A stretch of 64,000 nucleotides of DNA from Eumeta japonica. Lineage: Eukaryota; Arthropoda; Insecta; Lepidoptera; Psychidae. Position numbers and translations under genes: made by a program. Positions 49,005-60,738 of the stretch are shown here, one piece after another; the first letter of the stretch is position 1; each line of letters begins with the position of its first letter. Under the pieces are notes generated by a model. It was not told the origin of the DNA and searched no databases. It was given only the letters and a program-made list of their open reading frames with translations. The DNA lies in the NCBI GenBank assembly GCA_005406025.1, contig BGZK01000759.1:186001-250000 (forward strand). The letters are read 5' to 3'.

Positions 49005-49185
49005 GCTCAAATTCCTATGACCACCACCGATTTTAATTCTAGGCCCACCCTCTTTTTGACTTTAGTCCCGTTGTTGATTTCGATCTCTCTCGGTCTCGCT
49101 TACAATTTAGATTCCGCTAACGATTACGCTTCCGATTTGGACGAAGCTGGGGAAAATGCTAGTATCAAAATAAAATTTAAGCTAT
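49005..49185 (-). repeat. Helitron-like element, array plus tail (copy G)
   Basis: ACCGATTTTAATTCTAGGCC, GATTTCGATCTCTCTCGG and TTAGATTCCGCTAACG array units lead into ACGCTTCCGATTTGGACGAA, GGGGAAAATGCTAGTATC and AAAATAAAATTTAAG. The tail is nearly identical to that of the copy at 25870-26345. Confidence 0.6.
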
Positions 49186-50315
49186 GTTACGTCTATCGAT
49201 AAGTAAGACTGAAGTTAATTATTGCAGAATTTTACTCAAACACAATAATAAAACAAACGAAAGTTGTAAATAAATAAATTATAAAGTTTTTTTTTTATAT
49301 AATATATACATATACTTTCAAAGACAGAATAAAAATTCTTGCCAACGTAATAACGCCTAATTATAGCTACTCATATATAAGAATAGAGTTATTATTAGAC
49401 ACAGAATTTTAGTCAAACATAATAAAACCAATGCAATTTTTATGTACGTTTTTTAAACTTACCTCCGTAAATATTGATTTTTTTTTTTAGAAAATTGGTA
49501 AGTTAAGGTTCCACCACCATTTTAAAAAATCGAGTTGTTTTGGAGCCCTAAAAATCTTTATCGACCATTTTCCAAATAATGTTTTTGTATGTGTGCGTAC
49601 GTGTATCCCACTCTCTATTTAAATGCCAATCTTAAAATTTTGATTTTGATTCCAATCTCGCTCTCGATTCAAACAAACGAATTATCCTTCTTTAAAATAT
49701 TATTTTTCTTTTAAGCTATTATAGGTACGGTCAGCGCTACTTATTATACTATCAGATGTTTATTTTATCACCAATATACACGAGACAATAAACAACCAGC
49801 AAAACGAAGCGTAGAAAATAAACAAGCAAAAGAAATGAACAGACAACGAGATTGCAAGGGTTCAATGCGGGTCATTTGAAACCTGTAAAGTGAGACAGTG
49901 CTGCAGCGAAGTAAACGTAAATCACTGATTTCTTTTATCCTAAACAGGAGACCAACTCGTCGCCGCGACGCGTCTGCATTTTTCTCATTTTAGGTTAATG
50001 AAAATCGCCATTGACGCGCCATACCAAAACAGGCGCTCAGTTACGCCAGATGCCTACCGGCTGCTATGAGCGTTGATACGAGATAACTCTCGTACCCACC
50101 TGCCAACCTTCTCCGTACGATTCGATATTTTTACAAAAGATGGGCATATTTTCCTTTGATTTTCTTTTTTTTTGTCCGACAAACGTTAGAAAAACTATCA
50201 CGAAATAACGAAAAGAAGGAGCAACAGGAGCACTGGAAACAGTGATTCCAGATCACAGGTTGTTTTTCTTCATACCTTTTGGTGTGCCCCTTTTTTGCCA
50301 CTCATCTCTGTTTAT
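49186..50315. other. AT-rich non-coding sequence apart from the short array fragment
   Basis: Balanced-composition patch at about 49900-50110. No protein-like frame. Confidence 0.35.
49605..49680 (-). repeat. GATTCCG-type array fragment (copy H)
   Basis: TTGATTTTGATTCCAATCTC and GCTCTCGATTCAAAC. Short and diverged. Confidence 0.35.
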
Positions 50316-50319
50316 TTTT

Positions 50320-50798
50320 AGAGTTCCGTACCCAGATGATATCAACGTAACCCTGTTACCAAGCCTCCATTGGCCGTGTGTCTGTCATCGGACTGTATCT
50401 TATGAAACGCAATAGGCAGACAGTTGATATTTGCACGGAGTGTGTGTTATAACAATAAATAATAAAAATAAATTAAAAAAATTAAAGGGGGGCCCATACG
50501 CAAGATTTTTTTTTGCGTTTTTTGTTCGATTCTAATAATAGTAATAGGTAAATGCTTGAAATGTTCACACAGTGTGTATTAGTATAGTAACTATGAAAAC
50601 AATAAAAAGCTTAAAAGTTAAAAATATAAGTGGGATTCCCATACAAGAAACGTGATTTTTTTTGATGTTTTTTATTCTATCTTAATTTACGTTTTTGTTT
50701 CTCATCAATTATTTTTAAAAGTATAAAGTGTTTAATATTGTACCGTGATACGGAGTCCTTTGTGTGTGAGTCCGACTCGCACTTGGTCAGTTTTTTTC
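50320..50798 (+). repeat. 'AGGGTTCCGTACC' interspersed repeat, plus-strand copy
   Basis: AGAGTTCCGTACCCAGATGA starts the copy. It continues with GTGTGTCTGTCATCGGACTG, CTTATGAAACGCAATAGGCA, GGGCCCATACGCAAG and GGGATTCCCATACAAGAAAC, and closes with GAGTCCGACTCGCACTTGG and TCAGTTTTT. It is the most complete copy in the window and non-coding. Confidence 0.7.
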
Positions 50799-51145
50799 CT
50801 TTTCCTGTCGTGTCATCCTTCAAGTTTCGGTTTATAAAAAAAATAAATGTCAAACCGAAAACTTCATGTATTTTACTAAAGTGATTGTGATCCTAGCGTT
50901 TAGCAGATGGGTGAGAATGAAATAATAATTTGATACAAATATAATAAACAAATAAAGTAGACGTCACATTATATGCAACGTTGAAAAATTTCTATTGTAT
51001 TTGTAATGTTTAGGATGCCTTGTAACAAGCAAGCCATAAACGATGGTGATCTTTATGTGAAATATATGCAGGACCGTTCACATCCGAAAGTACGGCGCAA
51101 TCTTAATGGTACATTGTCACTAACATAGGGCATCGTCGATATATA
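50799..51145. other. AT-rich non-coding sequence, nothing recognised
   Basis: No supported feature. Confidence 0.35.
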
Positions 51146-51149
51146 AGAT

Positions 51150-51195
51150 ACGATGCTTAACCATGATTGGTTAACCATGATTGGTTAAGCATCGT
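51150..51195. repeat. Inverted repeat with internal 14-bp tandem repeat
   Basis: Arms ACGATGCTTAACCA (51150-51163) and its exact complement (51182-51195). The centre consists of TTAACCATGATTGG repeated twice, so the block is both palindromic and tandemly repeated. Confidence 0.7.
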
Positions 51196-51690
51196 CAACC
51201 TATCTATTTAAACCACCAAACGGCGAACAATGTTTCAAACAGTTAACCATTTTATAATAGACGTCTATAGTTACATCCGGTTACGATCATTAGCTTCGTT
51301 TATCCGGCTAAACAGGGTGATGTCGATGAAGTGACAAACGGTCTAAAGGCAAGTCGGCAGATAATTATCATATTTTTAGTTTCAGTACCGTTACATGTCG
51401 ATAATTATTTTTGGTAAATATACAATTTTTTTTATATGTATTCAATTTTCATATGTAAACCGAGATGCCAAAGTTGAGATACCAATATTTTTATACACAG
51501 TTCTTAGAGACACTCCGAGATCCTAGGTTGTATATTTCCCGAACGGCCAGCATCTGTTATACGAAAATTCTGTGAATATCCGCTACATTACACCAGAACA
51601 AACAGAGTTGATGTACAGTGGCATTTAAATAATGAAACAACTTTAATCTGTTTCATCAGATCGGGAAATATGCCATTGTCTAGACACTTA
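51196..51690. other. Non-coding sequence, nothing recognised
   Basis: No supported feature. Confidence 0.35.
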
Positions 51691-51696
51691 TTAAAG

Positions 51697-51950
51697 ACTA
51701 GCTATTGCCCGCGGTTCCGCTCGCGTGTACACCGAATGAATTCTTATCATCTTTTATTTCGATAGATTACGCTGCCAACAATGATCCCAATGTTGTTCCT
51801 TTTTTTGATTTCACTTCTGGCTCCGCTTTTAAATTCGATTCTGGTCCCGATATAGATCCTGATTCTGTTCAGATTCAGATATAATTCATCCGCGGCTTCG
51901 CTCACGTGGACTCACAACGAATTCTATATCTTTATATCGTTCACAAATCC
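51697..51950 (-). repeat. Helitron-like fragments with GATTCCG array (copy I plus second terminus)
   Basis: ACTAGCTATTGCCCGCGGTT, TCCGCTCGCGTGTACACC and GAATGAATTCTTATCATC are followed by array units (TTCGATTCTGGTCCCG, GATCCTGATTCTG). Then a second terminus-like TCATCCGCGGCTTCGCTCAC begins at about 51888, with ACAACGAATTCTATATC. Two copies appear to be nested or tandem. Confidence 0.6.
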
Positions 51951-52029
51951 CATAAGTTTTTTTTAGTCACTCGTGTAATATTTTAATTTTTTATCGATAA
52001 AATTTCAAAAAATATTTTGACTTTTTGCA

Positions 52030-52260
52030 CAGCATACTCTGATTACAACCAGAGTGTGCTATGCTTAAGAGTCTTACAGACGGACGTCATTTTTGCAGTA
52101 CAAACGTCCGTCACTTGAAGTCGCTTGATGTCGGAATCCAGGAGAGCACAGGATGACTCGTAGATACGGCCGTCGACTGACGCAGACGTGACTTGACCTA
52201 CGATCGCTGACGGCAACGGCCGACGTTGACGAGTCGATTTCAGCGTAAAGCTCAATCTCT
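52030..52260. other. GC-enriched patch with small inverted repeats
   Basis: AGCATACTCTG...CAGAGTGTGCT and ACGGACGT...ACGTCCGT inverted pairs occur at 52031-52120. The minus-strand 70-codon frame has no domain. It could be transposon-derived; a related composition reappears at 52740-52830. Confidence 0.3.
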
Positions 52261-52373
52261 GCCTTGTGACCCGACTAAAATATCCTCCAAGAAAAGGGAG
52301 AAATAATTGAAGATTATAATGCCGACATTTTAATTTACTTTAAAAAATATATAAATGCGTGCGGAATTAAATT

Positions 52374-52520
52374 CTTGACCTCACTTTCAATTCCGTTCAT
52401 TGTCGACCTCACAACTGCGATCCCAATCTCTCTCTGTCTATCTCTCTCTCTCTTGGTTCTAATCCTGATCTCGATCTAAATCCCCATTCTTGTCCTTTAA
52501 TCATCTCGATTCCGCTTTTT
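52374..52520 (-). repeat. GATTCCG-type array fragment with CT microsatellite (copy J)
   Basis: TCACTTTCAATTCCGTTCAT, CACAACTGCGATCCCAATCT then TCTCTCTGTCTATCTCTCTC and CTGATCTCGATCTAAATCC. Nearly the same string (CGACCTCACAACTGCGATCC) occurs in the copy at 54188-54600, so the two are closely related. Confidence 0.6.
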
Positions 52521-53595
52521 TATTTATTTTATTATATCTATTATATTATATCAAATATCCTAAAGTGACGCATACTATTTATTTTAATACAGCTGTCGAT
52601 GTAACGTATTGAAATCGTATTGTAACGATGACGATACGATTATAATACGTATTTTCGTCATCAGTTTTCTTCGCCGCGAAATAAAAGCGACAGTGGTGCT
52701 TGGTTTTAGGGATCCACTTTAGTGTTGTCTCTTGTACTCGATATGCAAAGCCGTCGATAAAAATCGACGTTCATGACGGTAGAACAAGATGCAACCGACG
52801 GCTGCCGTCGAGAGGTCGACTGCTAGCGACTTCGGTTCTATTCGTATGAATTGAAGAAACAACGTAGCCCATACAAGTCTATATAGATTGAAAAACAATA
52901 ACTGGAAAATTGTGGAACAAATTTTTTTTCTTGTATTGTCCTTTTCAGAATATGAACTCTTAATGACATCGAAACCAGGGAGTACAACCGAAGAAATTTC
53001 ATTACAATTTGATAGGTACAAATTATGACAAAGCTTTCTCTCCGGCCTATTATTTCGTACAATTCTTTAGATTATTTTTTCTTCCAGTTTAATTAACCCA
53101 AAATTATGGCAGTAAAGGAACGGAATTTCTTTGTACTATTGTTTTGTACATTAATCGTACTTAAGCTTCCTGTGAGGCGTCAAAATACCGCAACAATTTG
53201 TACGCTTAGTTAAATTTATATCTTCACAACGAAAATGTAATGGCGTTTGATATATTAAGGGACGAGCATCCCTTTGTAATGAAAACTAAAAATGTTTTGA
53301 ACAAAAATAATATTGCTTAACACTGATTACAGTTTTTTTTTTAATATATTTACAAGGATGAGTTATTATTTAACAATCCGATGAGTATCTATATATTCTT
53401 AATTTTGCCGATAAGTACATAGTAACTAAAACTTGCTTGATAGAAAAAACCTAATACTTGCTGATATTAAAAATATACTACCTACTTCAAATTCATGAAA
53501 TATGGGAAGGTATTATATTCGTCGCCTATTTATTTTTTACGAGTGTTCACAGATTTGTCGGAAACGACTTAACTGATTTTGATCGTTTAAACTGT
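52521..53595. other. AT-rich non-coding sequence
   Basis: Minus-strand frames at 52719-53062 overlap in two frames and lack domains. No gene supported. Confidence 0.35.
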
Positions 53596-53599
53596 ACTC

Positions 53600-53720
53600 A
53601 TTAAGGTGTCCCGAGGTAGTCCCTCACAAAATAAAGATGTGAAGTAACAGCCTTTGCTTTTGTGTTTCATTCAGTAAGAGTGTTTCGCTCTACGCTCCAT
53701 CAGCCCTCACAACTTTCCAT
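53600..53720 (-). repeat. SINE-like interspersed repeat, copy 4 (truncated, inverted)
   Basis: CACAAAATAAAGATGTGAAG and TAACAGCC match the same blocks of the copy at 22315-22590 (CACAGAATAAAGACGTGAAG, TAGCAG). Confidence 0.45.
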
Positions 53721-54180
53721 TAAAATTTCTATGCTTCCAAAAAGACGGCACAAAATTGTGAATTTTTTAGTGTTGCAAATCTCCCTGGGCGACGATGATC
53801 GTCTTCTTTCTGATGACATAGACTTTACTGCTCGTTTTTACCCTAGGAACACTAAAAAAAAATATTTACAGATATTTGTGCAATAACACATACTTCTTTA
53901 AATCAAAACAAGTTCATTAATTTTTATTATTTAGATGGTAAAGCGGCTTATATTGCCATTATTTACGGTCTCCCACTTTCCTTAATTTGGAGAGAAATCT
54001 GAAAACTTAAAGGTTTTGGCAACCGACCGACCTAATTGAAAACCTGGAAAAACTGCAAGTCTGAGGCTTACCTTCAATTGAAAATATGAAAACGATTACC
54101 AGCAGCAACGAAATGTTCAGGATTGGCACTGGTTTTCTACTTACTCCGTATAAAAGTAGAGAAGACGCCTGGCCAATTAT
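53721..54180. other. Non-coding sequence, nothing recognised
   Basis: No supported feature. Confidence 0.35.
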
Positions 54181-54187
54181 ATTAACA

Positions 54188-54600
54188 ACTAGCTTCCACC
54201 CGCATCTCCATCCGCATATTCAGAGAGTGAATTCCATCATCTTTTATATAGAACGATCGCGCTGTCCGCCATGAGACCGACATGACCTAGATTATGATCC
54301 CGACTCCGCTCTCGAATACGATTTGGAACTCAATACTCATTTTGGTCTAACTTTTAGATTTGACTCCATTCCCACTCCTAATTTCGATCTCATTTCCACT
54401 CTCGATTCCGATTCCGATTTCACTCTTATTTCCAATTCCGTCCCTGCTCTCGATCGCCATTTTGACCACACTTTCAATTCCGATCACGGTCGACCTCACA
54501 ACTGCGATCCCAATCTTGCTCTCGGTTCCAATCCCGATCTCGATCTAAATTCTAATACTTGTTCCTTAACCATTTCAATTTGGCTTTGAATTTATTTTAT
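54188..54600 (-). mobile_element. Helitron-like element with long GATTCCG array (copy K)
   Basis: ACTAGCTTCCACCCGCATCT, GTGAATTCCATCATCTTTTA and GAACGATCGCGCTGTCC form the diverged end. Next come about 300 bp of units such as CTCGATTCCGATTCCGATTT, CCAATTCCGTCCCTGCTCTCG and CGGTTCCAATCCCGATC. Two overlapping open frames (88 and 62 codons, Asp/Ser/Pro/Leu-rich periodic peptides) are translations of the repeat, not genes. Confidence 0.6.
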
Positions 54601-54965
54601 TATATCAAATATAATAAAAGAACACATAATATTTACTTTTATATAGTTGTTCATTTCTTATTTATTATATACTATAATGCTTTATTATAATAAACAATTT
54701 CTTACACGTATTGCCATTTTAATACCCGTATTTTGTCGAAAGAAAAATAAACAGCTATTTAGTATTTATAATGGGAATTGCATTGATTCGTAAATTCAAA
54801 CTTGCTTAATTTCTAACGATTTTTCAATTGTTATGCAGAAATGCTAAATGTTTTTGAGGTATATACCATTCTATGAGTAGTTCAATAAGCTCATGTAACT
54901 TTTCGTGTAAATCCCAACAAGATCGCTTCAGCCGGCCTGAAGATTCGAAAAAAAAAACAGATAGA
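54601..54965. other. AT-rich non-coding sequence, nothing recognised
   Basis: No supported feature. Confidence 0.35.
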
Positions 54966-54968
54966 ACA

Positions 54969-55792
54969 AAAAAAATCGGCCAAGTACGTGTAGGACCATG
55001 TGCATTGTAAGGTTTCGTAATTGCCAGTCACAATATGTAGACTTTAGAAGAAGGTTTTTTTTAGTACTACGAAACTATTAAATGAGTACACGGTTTAGCG
55101 GCTAATAATGTCTAAAAACGGGCCACATAAGAGTTAAAGATCTTATAATTTTATATTTTCATAAGTTTATACAGTCTATAAACTTATATTTACCTACTAC
55201 CCATTTTACACTACAACTAACAGCGTCATTTAAATCATTTTCAATGGAATTTATATGAAATTTTGCCTATTACTTCTCCAAGTAAATTTATAAGTTGGTC
55301 GACTATTACTTATTTACCTGTAAAGTCTACTTGGCTGTCATCATTTTCCTTTTAACTTTGTTACATGTACTAATGCCGTGAATTTTTCACATATCCCAGA
55401 ATAATCAAATTCTTTACAGGGCGGAGTGCACTTGACTGTAACAAAAATTTGCAATTTAAGCAATCATTTTTTAATTAAATAAAAAAATTATTTTCACATA
55501 CCCGCAATATTTTTTAAGTGAGTTATCAAATGATAACCAACGACATGGGATAAGAAAAAATTATCCCCACGACGTGTAGATGAGTGTTGTGTAGTGTATT
55601 TATGAAAAATATTTTTCAAAATTTTATTTTACTGCTTTAGACGCCTGATTAATATGTATATCCATAAAAAAGTCATAGATTTCTAGTACAAAGAGTCTCT
55701 GAGCTGAATCACGGACAGACAGACAGACGGACGGGAAGACGGACATAACGAAAATACAAGGGATCCTTGTTGACAACAGATCCCTAAAAAGG
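54969..55792 (-). repeat. 'AGGGTTCCGTACC' interspersed repeat, minus-strand copy
   Basis: On the minus strand it begins near 55792 with TTTTTAGGGATCTGTTGTC, AACAAGGATCCCTTGTATTT and CGTCCGTCTGTCTGTCTGTC. It ends near 54969 with ACGAAACCTTACAATGCAC and GTACTTGGCCGATTTTTTT. Length about 820 bp; non-coding. Confidence 0.65.
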
Positions 55793-55980
55793 TTTATTTT
55801 GACACCGGTGTACAAATAACCTCATAAACTTTAAAAAATGCATTTTTTTGATGTTACTGACAGACCCTTCTGTTTTATTTATATGCACATATTGTTTTAG
55901 TCTATGAAAAAAATCTACATGAATAATAAAATTTAAATAACCAGTCCCTAAAGACCTTAAATAAAATAACTTATACATAA

Positions 55981-56048
55981 TTTAATTAAGTAGGTTTTTG
56001 TACCCTTTTTTACATGTAAAAAAGGGTACAAAAATCTACTTAATTAAA
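55981..56048. repeat. 68-bp near-perfect palindrome
   Basis: Two 34-bp arms are centred on CATG at 56013-56016 with no spacer. The left arm contains AATTAAGTAGGTTTTTGTAC and CCTTTTTTA, and the right arm mirrors it with one clear mismatch. Long spacer-free palindromes are unstable in genomes and unusual. Confidence 0.85.
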
Positions 56049-56750
56049 ATAATTAGGTGTATTTGGAATTCCCGCGAGATAAAGTAAAGGAAATAAAAAG
56101 TAATATCCAAAACATAAATATAGAACATTAAACATTAAATCCGAAAGATGTCAAATGATGAAAGTTGAAACAAATGCATCTGGCATATTTCTAGCTAGCA
56201 CAAAACTTGAAAAACGCTTAATTATTCTAATGGGTTTTTAAGGTAATTTCCACTTTTTCTACCGATTATTTATCGAAATACTAATTGCCAAATATATTTC
56301 AAACATCTTACACTACAATTTCGAACTATTTTCGGGGTAACTTTTTATTTTTTCATTTTAATATTGAAATATATTGTTTGATATGGAGCTTACATTATTT
56401 TATTCTAAGCCAGCGAGCTTTCTCCTTACCCCTCTCTCGTGCTTTTTCATCCACTTGCAAAATGTCAGTTGATTGCAGAGTAACGCGAAACAAATGTTGG
56501 AAAATCATAAACCAAAACGATCGCTTAAGGCAATGACTTGCGTAAAATTTTGAGCTAGAGCAGACAAGGGCTTATCTTTATAAATAATCTTAACTATAAT
56601 CAAAGACTGTCTAATAGTCCCTTGTAAGGCGCATGAAGTAATGTAAATATGTTTTTCTATCCCTGCTTCATATGCCGTTTCAACATGTGATCGAATCTAT
56701 TCTAATGACGTCAGATATCTAAGTATCATTTATTATACTGTATACAATAC
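56049..56750. other. AT-rich non-coding sequence, nothing recognised
   Basis: No supported feature. Confidence 0.35.
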
Positions 56751-56754
56751 AGTA

Positions 56755-57200
56755 AAAACAGGTGATTGTGCAAATGATATATGTATTATTGTCTGCCTGT
56801 GTGTACGTTCTTTTATAATTTAAGAATGTCTTGGCCGAGCTTGATGAAAATTGGCTTACAGTTAAAACATGTTATCTTACAAATTGATGGCTACTGCTTG
56901 TGTGTCTATCCATGGTTCTTCTATCGTATGCGCAAATGACATGTTATTGTCCGCCTGTGTGTATGTTTTTTTATGACTTAAAAATGATTTGGCCGATCTT
57001 CATGAAAATTTGCTATCAATTAAAACATGTTATCTTTCGAATTGATGGTTACTGCTTGTTTGTCTATCCAAGGTTCTTCTATCGTGTGCGCAAATGATGT
57101 TATTGTCTGCCTATGTAAATATTTTTTATAACTTAAGAATAGTTTTACCAATCTTGATGAAAACTGGTGTATAGTCAGAACATGTGATTACACAAAGGAT
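56755..57200 (+). repeat. Three tandem copies of a unit of about 160 bp
   Basis: Units start at CAAATGA (56771, 56932, 57091). Each contains TATTGTCTGCCTGTGTGTA, a TTATAACTTAAGAATG block, TTGGCCGATCTTGATGAAAA, TTAAAACATGTTATCTT, and (first two) TTGATGGCTACTGCTTGTGT with GGTTCTTCTATCGTGTGCG. Period is 161 then 159 bp. The 65-codon frame at 56900 falls within the repeat. Confidence 0.8.
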
Positions 57201-58268
57201 AGGCTACATTTAATTTTCATATACCGCATGGTAGAGATGAAAAATAATTATTACTTTTGTATTTCTTCATTAGAGTGGATGGATTTTATTGTGGTTTTCC
57301 ATGATTAATGGGTTATGTAAACCTGTCGTTTTATTTTTAGTAGTTTATTTTAAAACAAAAGTAGCATTTACTGTCATTGACTGTATGAATACTATAAAGA
57401 GGTATTTGCATTTGTTAATTAAGATGTATGGAATAGCCTCCGGAACTGCTGATCCGATTCCGAAAATTCTGTCATTAATATATCTATATTTAATATTTGA
57501 TGCATAGAGACGGTTTCTATGTTAAAAGTGAAAGAAATCTTGTGTACAGTGTACACTGGACCGGCGTATCGGGGGTATGACTTAGCAAAGGAGTAAGAAA
57601 AACCGGACACGACAATCAGTGTGGAAGTATCATGGATGATGAGTTCGCATTTTACAACGTATTAGTAACTATTATAACAAACTAATAATAACGACGTATT
57701 AGTAAATATAACAGTAAGTTTACAATTAGAAAAATACTAATTTGTGATTCACTCAACACGGATCTCCGAATCTACAAGCCCGATGAAAATGGAATTTGAT
57801 TTGGTAATGGGTTGTATTATGTGAGGGTCCACTGAGAAACAATTTTTGAAATTCGCTATGTATCGGAGTAAAGGGGGTTGAATTTTATATGAAACTTTTT
57901 ATGGAATTAGATTATGAAATTAGATATAAATATTGCTTATTGAAAATAGTGGGACACGTCTTTTACACTTAGGCGAGGGGGAGTGGAGTTGCGTAATGTA
58001 TAAACATGACTATTTATTTTGTTAAATTTTTGCGTGCCTAAACCATTCATCCAATCACTATGAAACTGACAATATGCATATTGTACTTGATAATGGGAAC
58101 ACTTCTGAAAATTTAAACTAGCATTCGTATCTGACGTTGTATAGTTATTTGTGCTATTAAATAGAACTACTGAACAGATTCTAAGAGTTACTTCATTAAT
58201 AAGAAGCTCCCTGAGCAGACTATTAATATTTCACTTTGACATCATCTGCATTTTTGTAATATTACATA
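57201..58268. other. AT-rich non-coding sequence, nothing recognised
   Basis: ACGTATTAGTAA occurs twice near 57656 and 57693. No protein-like frame. Confidence 0.35.
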
Positions 58269-58271
58269 TTT

Positions 58272-58780
58272 TAAAATTCTTTCACTCATAGAAAGCTACA
58301 CTTTTATCGAATAATGCAGTATAAATTTTATTTTGATAATAGTATTTGCCCCGGCTTCGTCCAAACTGGAACAGAATGGAAATTGGAAACGAGATAAGGA
58401 GCAGAATCATGAGCCGAGACCGGGAGAGTTCTAAATCGAGGACAGGAGCAAAATCGAAATCGATTATGACACCAAAATTAGAATGAAAATCTATACCAGA
58501 ATCGAAATAAAGAATAGACTAAAAAGAAACAGCAATAAAAATTAGAAGTGGGACCGGGATTGAATGCGGGATCAGAATACAACTCTGCTTAAATCGAGGC
58601 CGGGCTTGGGAGTAAAAGCAGGACTGCAATCGGAATCAAGATCAATCACAATCATGCCAACAAAACGGATTCGAGATCGGGAATGCGATCAGGGTCATGA
58701 TTAAGATCGTGACCAGTCGATACGTAAGATGAAAGTATTTGTTCTATGTGTACGCGAGTGTAGCCGTGGGCGAATACTAC
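58272..58780 (+). mobile_element. Helitron-like element with GATTCCG array (copy L, nearly complete)
   Basis: It opens TTCTTTCACTCATAGAAAGC, TAAATTTTATTTTGATAATA and TTTGCCCCGGCTTCGTCC. The array is in the complementary sense (GGACCGGGATTGAATGCGGG, ACTGCAATCGGAATCAAG, GATTCGAGATCGGGAATGCG). The end is GTTCTATGTGTACGCGAGTG, TAGCCGTGGGCGAATACTAC. About 510 bp. Confidence 0.65.
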
Positions 58781-60732
58781 TTTATCATAAATTTGCAGTA
58801 TTTATTTTCTGAGTCAGGGTTACTTTTTTAGGACGACGCGATCGCGATCGTATGGTATTCAATTTAGTATCACGAGCAATATTAAATGCGTTAGTATTAC
58901 TGTTTTAGATAATTAAACATTCGCTTCCTTCACACTTTGATAAATAATAGTCTATTATACTATATTAAGAGTACGATAAATAGCACGATTAATGGGAAGT
59001 AAATTAAAGCATTGTATTTACTAATTCATAAATGCGAATAATAACTATAATTATTAATACTTTAAATCACTCACATACAAATTAAATTACATATTGAACT
59101 AATGTACTAACATTTTCCTTCTTAGTCCATGCGTTTGATTGCATTAGTAGTACAATACAATGCACGAAACTCTACCGCTGTGAAGTTAGTCACGGAAGTA
59201 TTACAATGGCGTAAAATATGAACGCGAGGAGAAGAGCTCAGGGTTGGGAAGCGCTGAACCTGCACATTTCATCATTCGCAGCCAATTCAGAGCGGCACAG
59301 ATCCATGCGTTATACTGTTGCATTAGTGATTTTTATTTGTAGATATCTATTGCTTCTTAATTTTTGGGTGCTTTATTTTGAAATGTACGACGCACTATTT
59401 CGAAAATCACCATAATAGTTGAAAACATTTTGAAATTCAAATGATATTTAAAACATGAAATCTTTCAATTAAAGGTTGAGTTTTTTAATATCCCGATTTA
59501 AGAAGTTGTTGCGTCGTATCTATAGGAAATGCGCAGCACAAACTTAATTCGTATGATTTTCAGACGCTTAAATTCGTACTGATCAATCGTAATTGATTGT
59601 TACTTAGAAAAAAAATAACTACAAACATTTTTCAGACAGTCATCGATCTTCTCTTACAAATTGAATTTTTCAATAGACGGCACAAAATCGATCAGATAAA
59701 GAACTGAGGCATCATGAGTTACCTATAACTAGATCCAGTTTATGCACACATGACATTAAGGAGAATGGAAAGCTTCATCATTACCGAGCCGGCCGATAGC
59801 CATCTCCTTGTGCGAGATCGCGGGCTAACGAGGAGTGGAGGTGTACCGGCGGCGCTCGCGCCGTTACGGCTGTGCACTATCACGAACATTCAATTTCAGA
59901 TACAAAATAATTATATGAAATTAGGTATATGAAACGCTTAACGTTCGCAGCTAGTACGATTGCAATAACCTCGGTATTTACATACTTGATTGTTGTTCGG
60001 ACGTTTCTTTTAGTATAATTTGATAATCGTCAATTTCGGTATGAAATATAGGCCGTATGAGAACCATTATTATTATGATGAAATGTAATTAAAATGAACG
60101 AGTTTCGATTGTGCTGAGCGTAAAATTTATTAAATATCATCATAAGTCATCGAAGTAAATATGCATGTTTGAATGAATATTCGATATTTGACAACGCCTA
60201 AATATAAGTTGTTGTCTTAAACATTGATGTAGTTTTAAGGTATATGTAGTGTTTATGAGTATTTTATTGTTTTTAATTTTTGAGGCTTTTTTGAAATACG
60301 TAACGTAATTAAGTACATAAAAGTGAAAGTCGTATGCCTTTGTTTGGTTAGTTTAAACAATCAAAATATATAATAGAAAAAATCGAGTAAAGGTTTTATG
60401 TCAAAAAAAAATCCTTCAAAAACTTTTAGGTACTTGTGTAAATAAAAAAATAAATTATAATATATGACTTTATTTCAATGAACTTCTCTTGTAAATCATT
60501 ATTATTACCAAAAGAATTACTGATTTTACAATCATTTCACTAACATGATTCAAACAGTAAATTTTATATCAAATAACCTAACCTAACCAATATTTATTGT
60601 TCGTATATTATGCGCTGCTATACCGTTTATCGAATTGCGATTATTCTTTATCAATTATTGCTTACACATGCTTAAAAGTTATAGGTAAAAAAAAATTCCC
60701 CTGGGTATTTGTTCTGTTATTCCGAATTATCG
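58781..60732. other. AT-rich non-coding sequence with one short GC patch
   Basis: A GC-rich patch at about 59785-59875 (CCGAGCCGGCCGATAGCC, CCGGCGGCGCTCGCGCCG) resembles a small island. Elsewhere no feature. CCTAACCTAACC near 60564 is too short to be telomeric. Confidence 0.35.
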
Positions 60733-60738
60733 ACAAAA

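Noticed and set aside
54323..54589. Open frame giving an Asp/Ser/Pro/Leu-rich periodic protein
   Set aside because: It is a translation of the GATTCCG minisatellite; a second frame and other copies are open for the same reason.
60560..60576. CCTAACCTAACC, resembling insect telomere repeat (TTAGG)n
   Set aside because: Only two units; no array, so chance.
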